IMG/VR virus record: IMGVR_UViG_3300020442_001809
Location: 1-31,754 of that record
Direction: 5' to 3' (one strand)
From: a virus
Length of the DNA stretch: 31,754 nt
Shown here one piece after another: positions 22,301 to 30,901 of this stretch. The notes under the pieces were generated by a model that saw only the letters and a list, made by a program, of their open reading frames with translations, was not told where the DNA came from and ran no database searches. Both the position numbers and the translations under genes were made by a program. Position 1 is the first letter of the stretch; every line of letters starts with the position of its first letter.

Positions 22301-25300
22301 TTGAATGGACCATCCTTATGGTTCGGTGCAGCAAGACGGAAGCGAATGTCAAAACCTTGACTGTTGACCTGGTTGCTGAACGTGTAACCACGGATTGCTT
22401 CACCGATCTGGAAAGAACCACTACCAGGAGTGACTTCAATCAGTTTGGGGACAACATAAGAGTTGTCATCCGTCATGTCAGTGCCATTCCAATAGGCAAA
22501 GTGCTGGGTGTTGGGTTTCAGCACAGTGCAGTCAAACTGAATGTTCTGTTCCCGCAGGAACGGAAGGGGTTCAGTCTGAGCAAAGAAGTCATTAGCAAAT
22601 CCCTCACCCTCAGTAATCGTGACCTGGTTACGGTCAATGAAAACGTCAGAGTCAGGAGTCAGATTCATGACACCGCCCCAGTCGCGGTACATGTAGGGGT
22701 TCACACTCTCAAGACGTGTGGCAAAGTTCTGACTACGGTCAATAACCTCGTCATATGCCAGGGTCACCACGTCACCGGTCTTGACAATGTTCGGGGAACC
22801 CAGGTCGTTGGTGTAGCGAGGATCCACGGTGGGATCAGGAGCACCATTGAGTCCAACAACGGTGTTGGAACCGATCAGAAGATCGATGCTGTCACGGTGC
22901 TGCTTAGCAATCAGAGTGCCATTATCCAGTTCGTACTTGATCTCAGTCTGAGTTTTATCTGCGACATCAAAGTTCCGGAATGGGTCAACAACGAAACCAT
23001 TCTTGAATCGATCAAGTCCAGTGTCAGGATCCTTGATGGTCAAACTGTCAGTCTTTGCCTCAAGCAAGGACAATGAGGTCATCTCTTCCAGATCTTCGAT
23101 CCGGTTCTCAAGTTTGCCGATATCCTTCATGGTATATCGACGGTTTGCCTTGAAGGTTACCTTCGTGTCATAGCGAGCATCGTAAACATATGGTTTGTAA
23201 TCAATGTGTGCCAACTCAAAGGAGTCAGTCATCGGGTCAGGCAGGACCGGACGCTCAGCAGGTGTGCCCTGAACAATCGTGAAGGTATTGTTCTGGTTGA
23301 CATACAGGCGATCTTTACGTGCCAGATAGTGCCTGTAGTCGAACTGGATAGTCTCGTCAGAAACTAGAACGTTAGGAACAGACTGTCCACCAGCAGCAAA
23401 GTTGCGGGAGTCAAACTCAAACGGTGACCGAGTCGTACCACTGAAAGGTGCTACGCGAGGGCGCAGATCAATAATATCAGTGTTACGGACATTTCCAAAT
23501 GCAGGCACTCGGTCGTATTCTGGTTTTTCATAACTAGATGCTGTAAGAATGTCACCACCATCTTCAGAGTTGATGGTGTAGTGGTCAAAGTAAACCTTCA
23601 GTTGACCTTGGGGTTTGGTGGCATTGGGTTTACGTACAAGACGTGCAAAGTCATAGAACTCTTCACGCTGTCCATTGTCCAGCAGGAAGTTTGCACGGAT
23701 GTTGGGGTCACCAGGGTTGACGCTGGAGATATTTGCCTTGATGCCACTCTCAGAGAACTCAATCTCCTCAGTCACAATGAAGTTGTTGGAGTTCTTGATG
23801 CAGACTTCAACCTTGTCACTGCCATCACGTGCAAGCACCATGGCCGCGGCACCTGAACTCTTACCAACACCAATCTCACCAACGATCAGATCGCTGTTGT
23901 CACCTGCACTTCCAGTGAAGGAAGAGAGTTGCAGGTTGGGGATGGTGGGAGCAGCAGCACCAGTTGATTCAAACACTGCATGCACAGTGACCACATCAGG
24001 CACGTCCAAGGAGACTTCATCATCCTGGACACGCTTTCCGTAAACCAGACTTGGGGTAAGACCATCACCAATACCAGTAGAGATACCGGAGTTGACGTTG
24101 GCAGAACCATTGACAACCAGAGTTGCTTGCTTCACCAGTGCCTTCACCTTGGAGGACACCGAGGACTTCTGCTGAGTGGTCTGAACAACCACGTTGCTTT
24201 GTGAGGCAGTCAGACCAGAGATGGTTCCAGACTTAGAACCATTGGTGAAAACGATCTGGTCACCACTGAGTGGTTCGATAGAACCATCTTGATAAGAAAT
24301 TGAATAACGCTCTTCATCAAAACCAGAGTAGATGAAGTCAGTACCAACCAACGAAGGTAGGGTCAACTGACCACCACTGCTGGTGGTTTGACCAGTGCTC
24401 TCTTTACGGATGTAGAGAATAGAGTCAGTCAGGTCAACGCTTTCGATATACTTGTGAGGCATATCTGCATACAGATAACCCTCAGTCGCTTCTTTGATCT
24501 TGCCTGCAATCACCTTCAGGTCAGTGATCGTGACGTTGCCACTGCCATGCAGAGCATTGTGTGCAACACCAGAAACAGCACCATCAGAACTGTTGATCAG
24601 AGTTGCACTCTGATTGGTTCCGGCAATAGCACTGACCTCCAGGTAAACAGGATCAGTCTGAGAGACATCGGTGTAAGAAACAATGTCACCGACACGGAGG
24701 TTCTTTGCCCATCCAGTAGAAGATGCAGTCAGAGCACCGGCACTGGTCAACTGGAATGTGTTGGTGAACGCTTGCTTCTCTTCCAGAACAACGTCAGCAG
24801 CAAATGTGCGGGAACCGCCAGTGGAACGGACGGACTTGACATCCTGCATGTCATGGTCACGGACACTGCTGACCACACGTCCCTGCTGCTCACCATTGAT
24901 GATCAGGGACTCGTCTTCTTGGAAAGAACCTGCAACATCAGTCAACACCATCTCAGTGGTGTTACTCATGGCGGTGCGGAGCATACCCTTGGCACCAGAC
25001 TGAGAACCCTGCACGCGAGCAGGTGCTGCCAGGGTCATTGCCTGGTTCAGTGTGATGACAGTATCCAGTTGGATATCAAAGAGCATCAACTCCCACACTG
25101 ATGCGTCGTTCGCATAAGCAGCGTTCTGGAGTTTGAAGTCGTATACCCGTGCACGTCCAATGCTGTCGCCAGGGGTAGAAGTCTTGTTAGCAAGAAGTCG
25201 CTTGCTACGGAGATCAACGAAATCTGCAGAGTCTGCATTCAGTTTGATCTGAGCATTACCAAAAACGTTGTTGACCCGCATGCGGTTGCCAGCAACGAAC

Positions 25301-26469
25301 GGGACACCCCGATCCTTGATCAGTTTGGTGGTACGAGGTTTGGGGACATCGAGGTTACGATAACCTTGCAGGTAACTCTCGAAACCTTTCACATATGCCT
25401 TACCAGGACCCACACCAATACACATCAAGTCCTTAGACGGCACATTGCCATCTTCAGTCAGACGACTGGAAAGGAATTGACCGAAGACACTATACCTATC
25501 GTTCAGGCACTCCTTTGCTTCGATGGGGAACTTGCGGACATAGTAGTCACCGCTCTCATCGTAAGTACGACGAGCAAATTCTTTAGCAATCTCGTTATAA
25601 ACAGTCCGGTCAACTAGTTGCTTGACCTTACCTTCATCGGTACGATACAGTTCAATGAAGTTCTCATCATTGAAGTCTGTAAGGGACTTCTTGGTCAGAG
25701 ACAGACTAATCTTCAGTCGGTCTGCACCAGGAGCAGTGAAGTTAGAGAATCCAGCAGCATTGTCAAACAGACTATTGTCATCAATAGCAGTGACAATCTC
25801 TTCGGAGACCTGGAAACCAACTCGGTAAGACGGACGGTTGGTGTACTGATCGAGAATGAGGGTGTCAGTAGGAACCTCAACAAAGGCACCACGTGCAAAG
25901 AAGACACCACGGATCAGTTTGAAGGAACAACCAGTGCCAGTTGCAGACGCAGCAATTGCTGAGGCAAAGTCAGATCCTTCAGTTACAGTGGTGACACCGT
26001 AAGTAAAATCTTTGAGGGTAACAAGGTTCTCACCATCCAGGAAGAAGTCATCCTTCAGGTCAGTGGAACTTCCCTCATACTTGATGTAAAGGGTTGTGTG
26101 TCCTGTGACGGAGGCAGATCCAGAGAGGACGTTGACCACCTTGGCGGTCACACCAGACACCTTGCCCTTGATGCGAAGACCAACCAGGTTGTCGTAGTAG
26201 GACTCTACAGGAACACCAAAGAATGTAGGTTCTACCTTGACATACGTATAGTCAGGGTCGTAGTTGAACTTACCAGGGATAACTACGGATCCCTCCTTGA
26301 ACATATGCTTACCAAACTTCTCAATCTGCCCTTGAAGAACAGACTGAAGTGTGGTCAGTTCGCGTGCCTGAACTGGTGACCCTGGTTTGAAAAGAATCTT
26401 GGTATAATTCTTCTCAGAATCAAAATCGTCAAAGTAAGGGCTAACGTTTAGGTTGGTGTTCTGTGGCAT
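19342..26469 (-). CDS. Giant baseplate / tail-fibre virion protein (DUF4815-like N-terminus)
   Basis: 2375 residues, the largest gene here. The N-terminus (FDSEKNYTKILFKPGSPVQA, then RELTTLQSVLQGQIEKFGKH) has the look of the DUF4815 family of cyanophage virion proteins. Long beta-rich stretches follow. Residues about 1530-1563 are an Asn/Thr/Ile repeat (NITNITNNTTNN, ITNVTNV). This is followed directly by DDPLAQSFVVTEDPGIFMTS, a second recognisable fibre-type domain (PIKVRIVPLENGYPSVKVM, YLPAGDYAFYLGS). GxGY-type units lie near 1805-1890 (ITNAGSGYENGTYDD, GFQTGEGYKVGDTL). It occupies the place of T4 gp9/gp10 after gp8, so a role at the baseplate periphery anchoring fibres is likely, but orthology to a T4 gene is not shown. 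It starts 4 bases after gp8. Confidence 0.85.
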   Translation of the reverse strand: MPQNTNLNVSPYFDDFDSEKNYTKILFKPGSPVQARELTTLQSVLQGQIEKFGKHMFKEGSVVIPGKFNYDPDYTYVKVEPTFFGVPVESYYDNLVGLRIKGKVSGVTAKVVNVLSGSASVTGHTTLYIKYEGSSTDLKDDFFLDGENLVTLKDFTYGVTTVTEGSDFASAIAASATGTGCSFKLIRGVFFARGAFVEVPTDTLILDQYTNRPSYRVGFQVSEEIVTAIDDNSLFDNAAGFSNFTAPGADRLKISLSLTKKSLTDFNDENFIELYRTDEGKVKQLVDRTVYNEIAKEFARRTYDESGDYYVRKFPIEAKECLNDRYSVFGQFLSSRLTEDGNVPSKDLMCIGVGPGKAYVKGFESYLQGYRNLDVPKPRTTKLIKDRGVPFVAGNRMRVNNVFGNAQIKLNADSADFVDLRSKRLLANKTSTPGDSIGRARVYDFKLQNAAYANDASVWELMLFDIQLDTVITLNQAMTLAAPARVQGSQSGAKGMLRTAMSNTTEMVLTDVAGSFQEDESLIINGEQQGRVVSSVRDHDMQDVKSVRSTGGSRTFAADVVLEEKQAFTNTFQLTSAGALTASSTGWAKNLRVGDIVSYTDVSQTDPVYLEVSAIAGTNQSATLINSSDGAVSGVAHNALHGSGNVTITDLKVIAGKIKEATEGYLYADMPHKYIESVDLTDSILYIRKESTGQTTSSGGQLTLPSLVGTDFIYSGFDEERYSISYQDGSIEPLSGDQIVFTNGSKSGTISGLTASQSNVVVQTTQQKSSVSSKVKALVKQATLVVNGSANVNSGISTGIGDGLTPSLVYGKRVQDDEVSLDVPDVVTVHAVFESTGAAAPTIPNLQLSSFTGSAGDNSDLIVGEIGVGKSSGAAAMVLARDGSDKVEVCIKNSNNFIVTEEIEFSESGIKANISSVNPGDPNIRANFLLDNGQREEFYDFARLVRKPNATKPQGQLKVYFDHYTINSEDGGDILTASSYEKPEYDRVPAFGNVRNTDIIDLRPRVAPFSGTTRSPFEFDSRNFAAGGQSVPNVLVSDETIQFDYRHYLARKDRLYVNQNNTFTIVQGTPAERPVLPDPMTDSFELAHIDYKPYVYDARYDTKVTFKANRRYTMKDIGKLENRIEDLEEMTSLSLLEAKTDSLTIKDPDTGLDRFKNGFVVDPFRNFDVADKTQTEIKYELDNGTLIAKQHRDSIDLLIGSNTVVGLNGAPDPTVDPRYTNDLGSPNIVKTGDVVTLAYDEVIDRSQNFATRLESVNPYMYRDWGGVMNLTPDSDVFIDRNQVTITEGEGFANDFFAQTEPLPFLREQNIQFDCTVLKPNTQHFAYWNGTDMTDDNSYVVPKLIEVTPGSGSFQIGEAIRGYTFSNQVNSQGFDIRFRLAAPNHKDGPFNAPTITYSQNPYNTNVGLSSAYSETTSVLNVDTQSLNQKSDANFFGTLETGMVLVGESSGAQAVVADVRLITDETGCVQGCYYIPPDMFRDGDHTASMLQVRPENLIPGKNASNTSAEFFSEGFEITETTVIRTEPALPEPVINNITNITNNTTNNITNVTNVNRITNVTNVTNVQENNNDDPLAQSFVVTEDPGIFMTSVDMFFQSRSETIPIKVRIVPLENGYPSVKVMKHSEVELNPDQVNISNDGSVPTRFTFPAPVYLPAGDYAFYLGSASGDYDAWISQVGEADINTLNINQFQRVVVAKQPAQGSLFKAQSNNTWTASQLEDLKYVSYKAKFTANNGSVRLYNPQLNLYGARNKLPENPIETFAKRVFVGLSSGMEGNPHIVEGTIMSQANNTTARGVVAEKLAHLGTAANTISITNAGSGYENGTYDDVPLLTVTGRGLAGVGIVTVSGGAITQATVKGFQTGEGYKVGDTLTANLGTKGLGSNFLLTVGVTTAVSGLVLTNVSGTEFNTTDAISYIPTAGAQAGIASVQGAIVPDTVTVNTDQYDGRHFKVNHPNHGNHSSTSYVTLEGITGDSVPTRLTVGYAASVTSVVSVASSMGFNMFEGAQVTPSNPGYAVIGDEIISYTSVGTNQLTGTITRNVDDSIVMNHEIDAPVQKYELAGVSLRKINKQHSFGDVTNSIDDKIGLDHYYVKHGGSNFFAKDKIGGGDRGRGSANIAFDTVNPNISHSAPTGTQVTAKIRTTSGTSVDGTEASFLDQGFEDISLLGKTEFKTTRIIASRDNEQQKNTLLTMPGAKSFTFEANMSSENENVSPVIDVFKSSILTESNRINNPVSNYKTDRRSNGTEDPHNMVYQTKEVLLENPSTSLKVLFATNRPAASDIRVLYRLKREDAADFDKVFELMPGFDNLDSDGDVINAKNNDGKTDKKTSPSLEGQFNEYEYTANNVPAFTAFQVKIVFNSTNSAEAPKLLDFRTIAVA
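21779..21880 (-). repeat. Short tandem repeat encoding NITN/NVTN units
   Basis: Degenerate 9- to 12-base units (GTTAGTAACGTTC-like on the plus strand) encode about 34 residues of Asn-Ile/Val-Thr repeats in the 2375-aa protein, just before its LAQSF domain. It looks like a flexible or triple-helical linker. Confidence 0.7.
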
Positions 26470-26473
26470 CGTA

Positions 26474-28003
26474 TCAGAATTCTAAGATGATCTTGATATC
26501 CTCTCGCTGGTTAGATGCTCTAGTTACTTCAGGACGATTATCTACGTAGATAATATCGCCGGAATACTTCTTGATCTCTGGGGAGGCAATACCAGAATTG
26601 TAAGTTTGACCCAAATAATAAGTGCGGTTATTGATAGTCGTAGAGACTCCAGTAAACGCGGTATCGACGGTAAGAGTTTCTTCTCCGCTAACTGTCTTGA
26701 CAACAATGTTCAAAGATCCACCCGTACCAGGGGTTTTCGTAAATCTATTTAGAGAGTATTGGTGAAGGGCTCCGGCAGATCCGTCTGCCATAGAGCGATC
26801 TTGCCAATAGTTCAGAACCTTTGTGGTGTTGTCATACGAGATAATTTTCCCGATAGCAGTGGATCCAACACCAACGGTTTGTTTGACAACTCCATCGTTG
26901 GCAACCACCATGGTCGTAGATGCTGCGCCTGCCAGTCGCACGCCATACATCGCTGACACCGTGGGGTCGGTGAGAATGTTGGAACTACCCTGCATTTCAG
27001 GGTTCTTGATGATGCCAATACGAGCAAACTGGTTTCCGGTGGGGAAATCAGGGTTCGTCACATCGCTGTTCTCAAAGCGGGAGTAAATGAGAACTTTGTT
27101 GGAACCGAGTTCACGGTAGATATCAGCACCATGTCCTCCCGGAGGGGGAATGATGACGGTAAAGGATGCACCAGAACCAGTGACAACAGAGTCAAGGTCC
27201 AGAGTCGCAAAACTGTATCCTGTGCCACCATTGGTGACCTGGACAGCAGTTGGTTTGCCGTTCACAAACGTGACTGACGCCATACCACCGGCACCATCAC
27301 CCTTGATGGGCACATTGTTCTTGGTTCCGGTGAACTGATAAGACGCATTGGTTACGTCCTCAATAACAATGACCTCAATACGACCATCAACAGCAGTATT
27401 CCTCACGTCTGCTGTGTCAGTGCTAATTGACCAGTCAGAAGGAAGAGGAATGAACTCAGCACTGTCAAATTTGACAATGTTGCTGGGTTTGATGGTGTAA
27501 AGGTACTTCCAAATGTATCCGTCACTCTCCAACCTGGGTTGCAGGTCAGTGTGGACGGGTTCTTGAAGCGAGATCACACCCTTGCCACCATTGGCAGGGT
27601 CAGCACCGTTATAAAGACACTCATAAACCCTGTAGTCAGAGTTCATGACATAGTAATTTGCCTTATACAATCCAGTTGCACTGGTATTGGGGGTAAGGCG
27701 ATTTACGCTATAATCATGACGATACATCTCATAGGTTGTACCACTCAACCATGAGATTTTTCGCACCACACGCAGGACATCGCTACTAGTGATCTTTTTG
27801 GCACTAATTAGCGTGTCATAGATATCGTCGTGCTCATCAAAGTTGTCAATAGGTGACGGGGTATCCGTATTCCAGTCCGATGCAACATCGGTAGCATTAG
27901 GCAAGCCCATGAAGACATAATAACTATTATCAGTGGTAGTAATTCCACTGACAAAGTTAGAAGCATTCAATACCCTAATCTGATCAGTGATAATGGCTGG
28001 CAT
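26474..28003 (-). CDS. 8: Baseplate wedge protein gp8
   Basis: Subunit of the baseplate wedge, a dimer that joins gp7 and gp10 in T4. The protein has 509 residues against 334 in T4. Family landmarks are in order: NSYYVFMGLPNAT (residues 26-38), ANYYVMNSDYRVYECLYNG, LESDGYIWKYLYTIKPSNIV and the C-terminus KKYSGDIIYVDNRPEVTRAS ending EDIKIILEF. The last parallels the T4 ending RHSGEMIYMENRPPI...EEINILFTF very closely. The added length includes a GxGY unit (VQVTNGGTGYSFATLDL, about 252-268) like those in gp14. A CATAAATA late promoter overlapping the stop of the gene before it lies 27 bases upstream. Confidence 0.95.
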   Translation of the reverse strand: MPAIITDQIRVLNASNFVSGITTTDNSYYVFMGLPNATDVASDWNTDTPSPIDNFDEHDDIYDTLISAKKITSSDVLRVVRKISWLSGTTYEMYRHDYSVNRLTPNTSATGLYKANYYVMNSDYRVYECLYNGADPANGGKGVISLQEPVHTDLQPRLESDGYIWKYLYTIKPSNIVKFDSAEFIPLPSDWSISTDTADVRNTAVDGRIEVIVIEDVTNASYQFTGTKNNVPIKGDGAGGMASVTFVNGKPTAVQVTNGGTGYSFATLDLDSVVTGSGASFTVIIPPPGGHGADIYRELGSNKVLIYSRFENSDVTNPDFPTGNQFARIGIIKNPEMQGSSNILTDPTVSAMYGVRLAGAASTTMVVANDGVVKQTVGVGSTAIGKIISYDNTTKVLNYWQDRSMADGSAGALHQYSLNRFTKTPGTGGSLNIVVKTVSGEETLTVDTAFTGVSTTINNRTYYLGQTYNSGIASPEIKKYSGDIIYVDNRPEVTRASNQREDIKIILEF

Positions 28004-28030
28004 TATGCTAAATGACTTCTCGATTCAACC

Positions 28031-28038
28031 TATTTATG
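28031..28038 (-). promoter_or_regulatory. T4-type late promoter for gp8
   Basis: Minus-strand CATAAATA, 27 bases before the gp8 start. Its TAA is the stop codon of the 955-aa gene. Confidence 0.65.
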
Positions 28039-30901
28039 GATAATCCACGAGGAGTTTTTGCTCACGGATCAGAGTAGGCGCAGTTGCTATACCAGTAAGA
28101 CCTGTACTGTTGATCGTAAACGTGGTTCCGATGGCAGAGTTTGCCGTCACTTTTGCCCAACTAAACTCGGCGTAGTGGGTGCCCACATCGCTGTGTAGAC
28201 CGGTAAAGTTGAGTCCATGACCACTAGCAATCTCGACGTGGACCTTGACCACATCAGATGCTAGATCTTCGATGTGAGAGCACTCGTAAATGCCATCAAT
28301 GCATGTGACAGCAGTGCCAACAATTGCGCTTCCGTCTTGAGACAGTGATGTCAAACCACTACCAACATTCGATCTAGAGATCACAAAGTAGTCACCCGTG
28401 CCAATACCAGTCTTCGTGATGCCACCATGCTGGTTCTGACGCTGAGGGTCATTCAGTGCAATGTGGAAGTGCAGTTGCATGCCCCCTGCTGTTGAACCAA
28501 CACCACACACATACCCGTTGTCGCCAACGATATTTGCCACATTCTTTTCAACTTTCTCAATTTTGAAACCTGTGGTACCATATCCTACGGGATTGACTTC
28601 ATTGTCAATCAAGAGCATCGGCCAATCTTCCTGTGGGTTGTGAGTATTACCCTCAGTAAGACTAAAGATCAAGGCACCGCTGTCGAGATAGACCTCAGTG
28701 TCAAGAGCAGCAACGTTACGAATGACTCGACCTGCAGGGAAGATTCTTGCTCCCAAGGAAGGACGGGACTTAGGCACCTTGACGCCTTCAACAAATCTAT
28801 CTTCGGTTTGCTTACACAGACTGATGACTCGTGTGGGAATAGCAGCGTCAGTGATATACGGACCCTTGTAGTTCGTGGTCTGCACAGTGTCTCTACTGAT
28901 CACACCACGCATGACACGACTGTCTTGCTTACCCAGTGTCAGGTTGTCGCCTTCCTTGACATCAGGGAAGTCCTCTGCGGTAGTGATGTCAGCATCGGTT
29001 CCCCGGTAGAACAGGAACTGGAGACTTGAACCTGCCTTGGGTGGTTCAGTAAATCGGATTCTGGTTCCACCCTCAAAGACGTATGCCTTGCCAGGTTTCT
29101 GGAGAACATCATTGATAAAGATCAGCAAGACTTGATCCAGTTCAACCACGGACCCATCACGCTTCTCAATGCTCATAGGCACATTGTCTTTAGTGATCTG
29201 GAACACGCTCCGGCGTCCATCAAACTGACTAGAGAAGTCATCAAGAATTTGTAACTTACCGAACACCCATCCAGCAAACTCATCGTCATGGGTATCCAGG
29301 ACTGTCACTGTGGCAGGAGTGAACCCAGTGCCATAGGTGGAGATGGTTGGGATACCAACCACGTTGAGAACTTCCCCGACAGTAAATCCATAACCAGGGT
29401 TGACCAGATCAACCTGACCAATACTCCTACCAGTGCCAACAGTGACAGTCACGCTTGCACCAATGCCAGTGTTGGCACTCACCAAAGCGATGTCATCATA
29501 TGCACCAGGGACATATCCCACACCCTGGGTATTGGCAAAGGAGACAACAATACCTTTCCGAGGCAGACGGTTAGCGTTTACATCGTTAGGGTTGGTGTTG
29601 GCAACAACACCTGGTTCATCGTTGCCCTTGAAAGCAACTGAGGTGATGCCAGGGTTGGGAGAACTGATGAACTCATAATCAATGTCAGGTTTCTGGAAAA
29701 TGTTGTTGATTAGAATTGCACCGAAGTCAGTTGTAATACCGATGACATCAGTATTATCCTTTTTCAGCGTAAACGTCTTACCGATACCAGTGAACTGATC
29801 AGCAATATCATCAAAGATCATGTTGCCATCGTAGTTACTACGCTGGAACACACGACCCTGGAAACTACTACCAACTAGGACATCAGCATTGACCAAACTA
29901 TGGGTACCAATACCAGCAGTAGTCAGGACTAGTTTGTTACCAACTAGGGCATCGTCTTTTGTATCTGCAAACGAGAAGTTGTTTGCAGCATTTTTGATGA
30001 TATAATAATCTCTGTTTGACTCCAGGGGTGATGGTGGGTTGAGTGATCTCAACTTGACCTTTGTACCAGTATCCAGATCGTCAGTCAGGATAGTAAAGTA
30101 ATTTGAACCTAAGTTGATGCTTTCTGATGTGATTCCAGTCGTTCTCCTGGTACCACCAAACGGCACATCAACAAATGTAATTTCATTGTCAATGATGTTG
30201 TAGTCGCCCAGCATTGCCTGGACCGTGTCGCCGTTGGCGTGAGTCTGCTTTGTCGTTCCCATCCAGGCACGATCCACAGTCACTTTGTTGGGGTCACCAC
30301 CAACGTTGGTGAGGCGAATCCTCATCACCTCATCATTGATCTTGAAGAGATCAAACCGTTCAAAGATAGATGCGTCTGTCAGGACAACATCTTTATTGGC
30401 AATAGAATCCAATGTGGTAGTCACACCATGCTTTTGATACATGGGGGACTGGATAATATTATCAACAGAGATAATACACTTAGTGTTCTGCTTCTCTGCT
30501 TGGAAGGTATGGGTCGAACCAATACCCACAGTGGTAATGCCGATAGCATCTGCTGTAAGAGCAAGTGCTTTTGTCGCTGCTAACTTGAAAGTATTCTCGT
30601 TTACTTTGATTGCAAAAACTTCAGATGGCAATGTGGTAGCAGCACCCACACCATTCACACCATGCTGAATACCGATAGGTTCATTGCCCTGATGGGCGGT
30701 ATATTGTAACTTCTCACCAGTAACGAAGAAGTGATTGTTGATAACAATGCTGTCGCTACCAGCAATCACTGCACTTGTACTACTGCCATCAAACTCTTTC
30801 CGAAAAATCGGGTCGAGTTTGTGACGCAGTTTGAATGTGCGTTTGAAACTCTCCGTTTCGGCGTTGAATTGTTTGTTTACAGAACCGAGGTTGAATGTCA
30901 T
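28034..30901 (-). CDS. Virion structural protein in gp7 position (probable baseplate wedge)
   Basis: 955 residues, immediately upstream of gp8, where T4 carries gp7 (1032 residues). The N-terminus GSVNKQFNAETESFKRTFKL and RHKLDPIFRKEFDG is charged and helical, and the rest is beta-rich. Recurrent phrases such as SIVINNHFFVTGEKLQYTAH, a repeated idea of NDVLQKPGKAYVFEGGTRIR (also INNIFQKPDIDYEFI earlier) suggest duplicated tail domains. GxGY units lie at about 455-515 (TQGVGYVPGAYDDIALV, VNPGYGFTVGEVL). I saw no direct residue match to T4 gp7, so the gp7 call rests on position and size. The start overlaps the upstream stop as TAATG. Confidence 0.75.
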   Translation of the reverse strand: MTFNLGSVNKQFNAETESFKRTFKLRHKLDPIFRKEFDGSSTSAVIAGSDSIVINNHFFVTGEKLQYTAHQGNEPIGIQHGVNGVGAATTLPSEVFAIKVNENTFKLAATKALALTADAIGITTVGIGSTHTFQAEKQNTKCIISVDNIIQSPMYQKHGVTTTLDSIANKDVVLTDASIFERFDLFKINDEVMRIRLTNVGGDPNKVTVDRAWMGTTKQTHANGDTVQAMLGDYNIIDNEITFVDVPFGGTRRTTGITSESINLGSNYFTILTDDLDTGTKVKLRSLNPPSPLESNRDYYIIKNAANNFSFADTKDDALVGNKLVLTTAGIGTHSLVNADVLVGSSFQGRVFQRSNYDGNMIFDDIADQFTGIGKTFTLKKDNTDVIGITTDFGAILINNIFQKPDIDYEFISSPNPGITSVAFKGNDEPGVVANTNPNDVNANRLPRKGIVVSFANTQGVGYVPGAYDDIALVSANTGIGASVTVTVGTGRSIGQVDLVNPGYGFTVGEVLNVVGIPTISTYGTGFTPATVTVLDTHDDEFAGWVFGKLQILDDFSSQFDGRRSVFQITKDNVPMSIEKRDGSVVELDQVLLIFINDVLQKPGKAYVFEGGTRIRFTEPPKAGSSLQFLFYRGTDADITTAEDFPDVKEGDNLTLGKQDSRVMRGVISRDTVQTTNYKGPYITDAAIPTRVISLCKQTEDRFVEGVKVPKSRPSLGARIFPAGRVIRNVAALDTEVYLDSGALIFSLTEGNTHNPQEDWPMLLIDNEVNPVGYGTTGFKIEKVEKNVANIVGDNGYVCGVGSTAGGMQLHFHIALNDPQRQNQHGGITKTGIGTGDYFVISRSNVGSGLTSLSQDGSAIVGTAVTCIDGIYECSHIEDLASDVVKVHVEIASGHGLNFTGLHSDVGTHYAEFSWAKVTANSAIGTTFTINSTGLTGIATAPTLIREQKLLVDYP

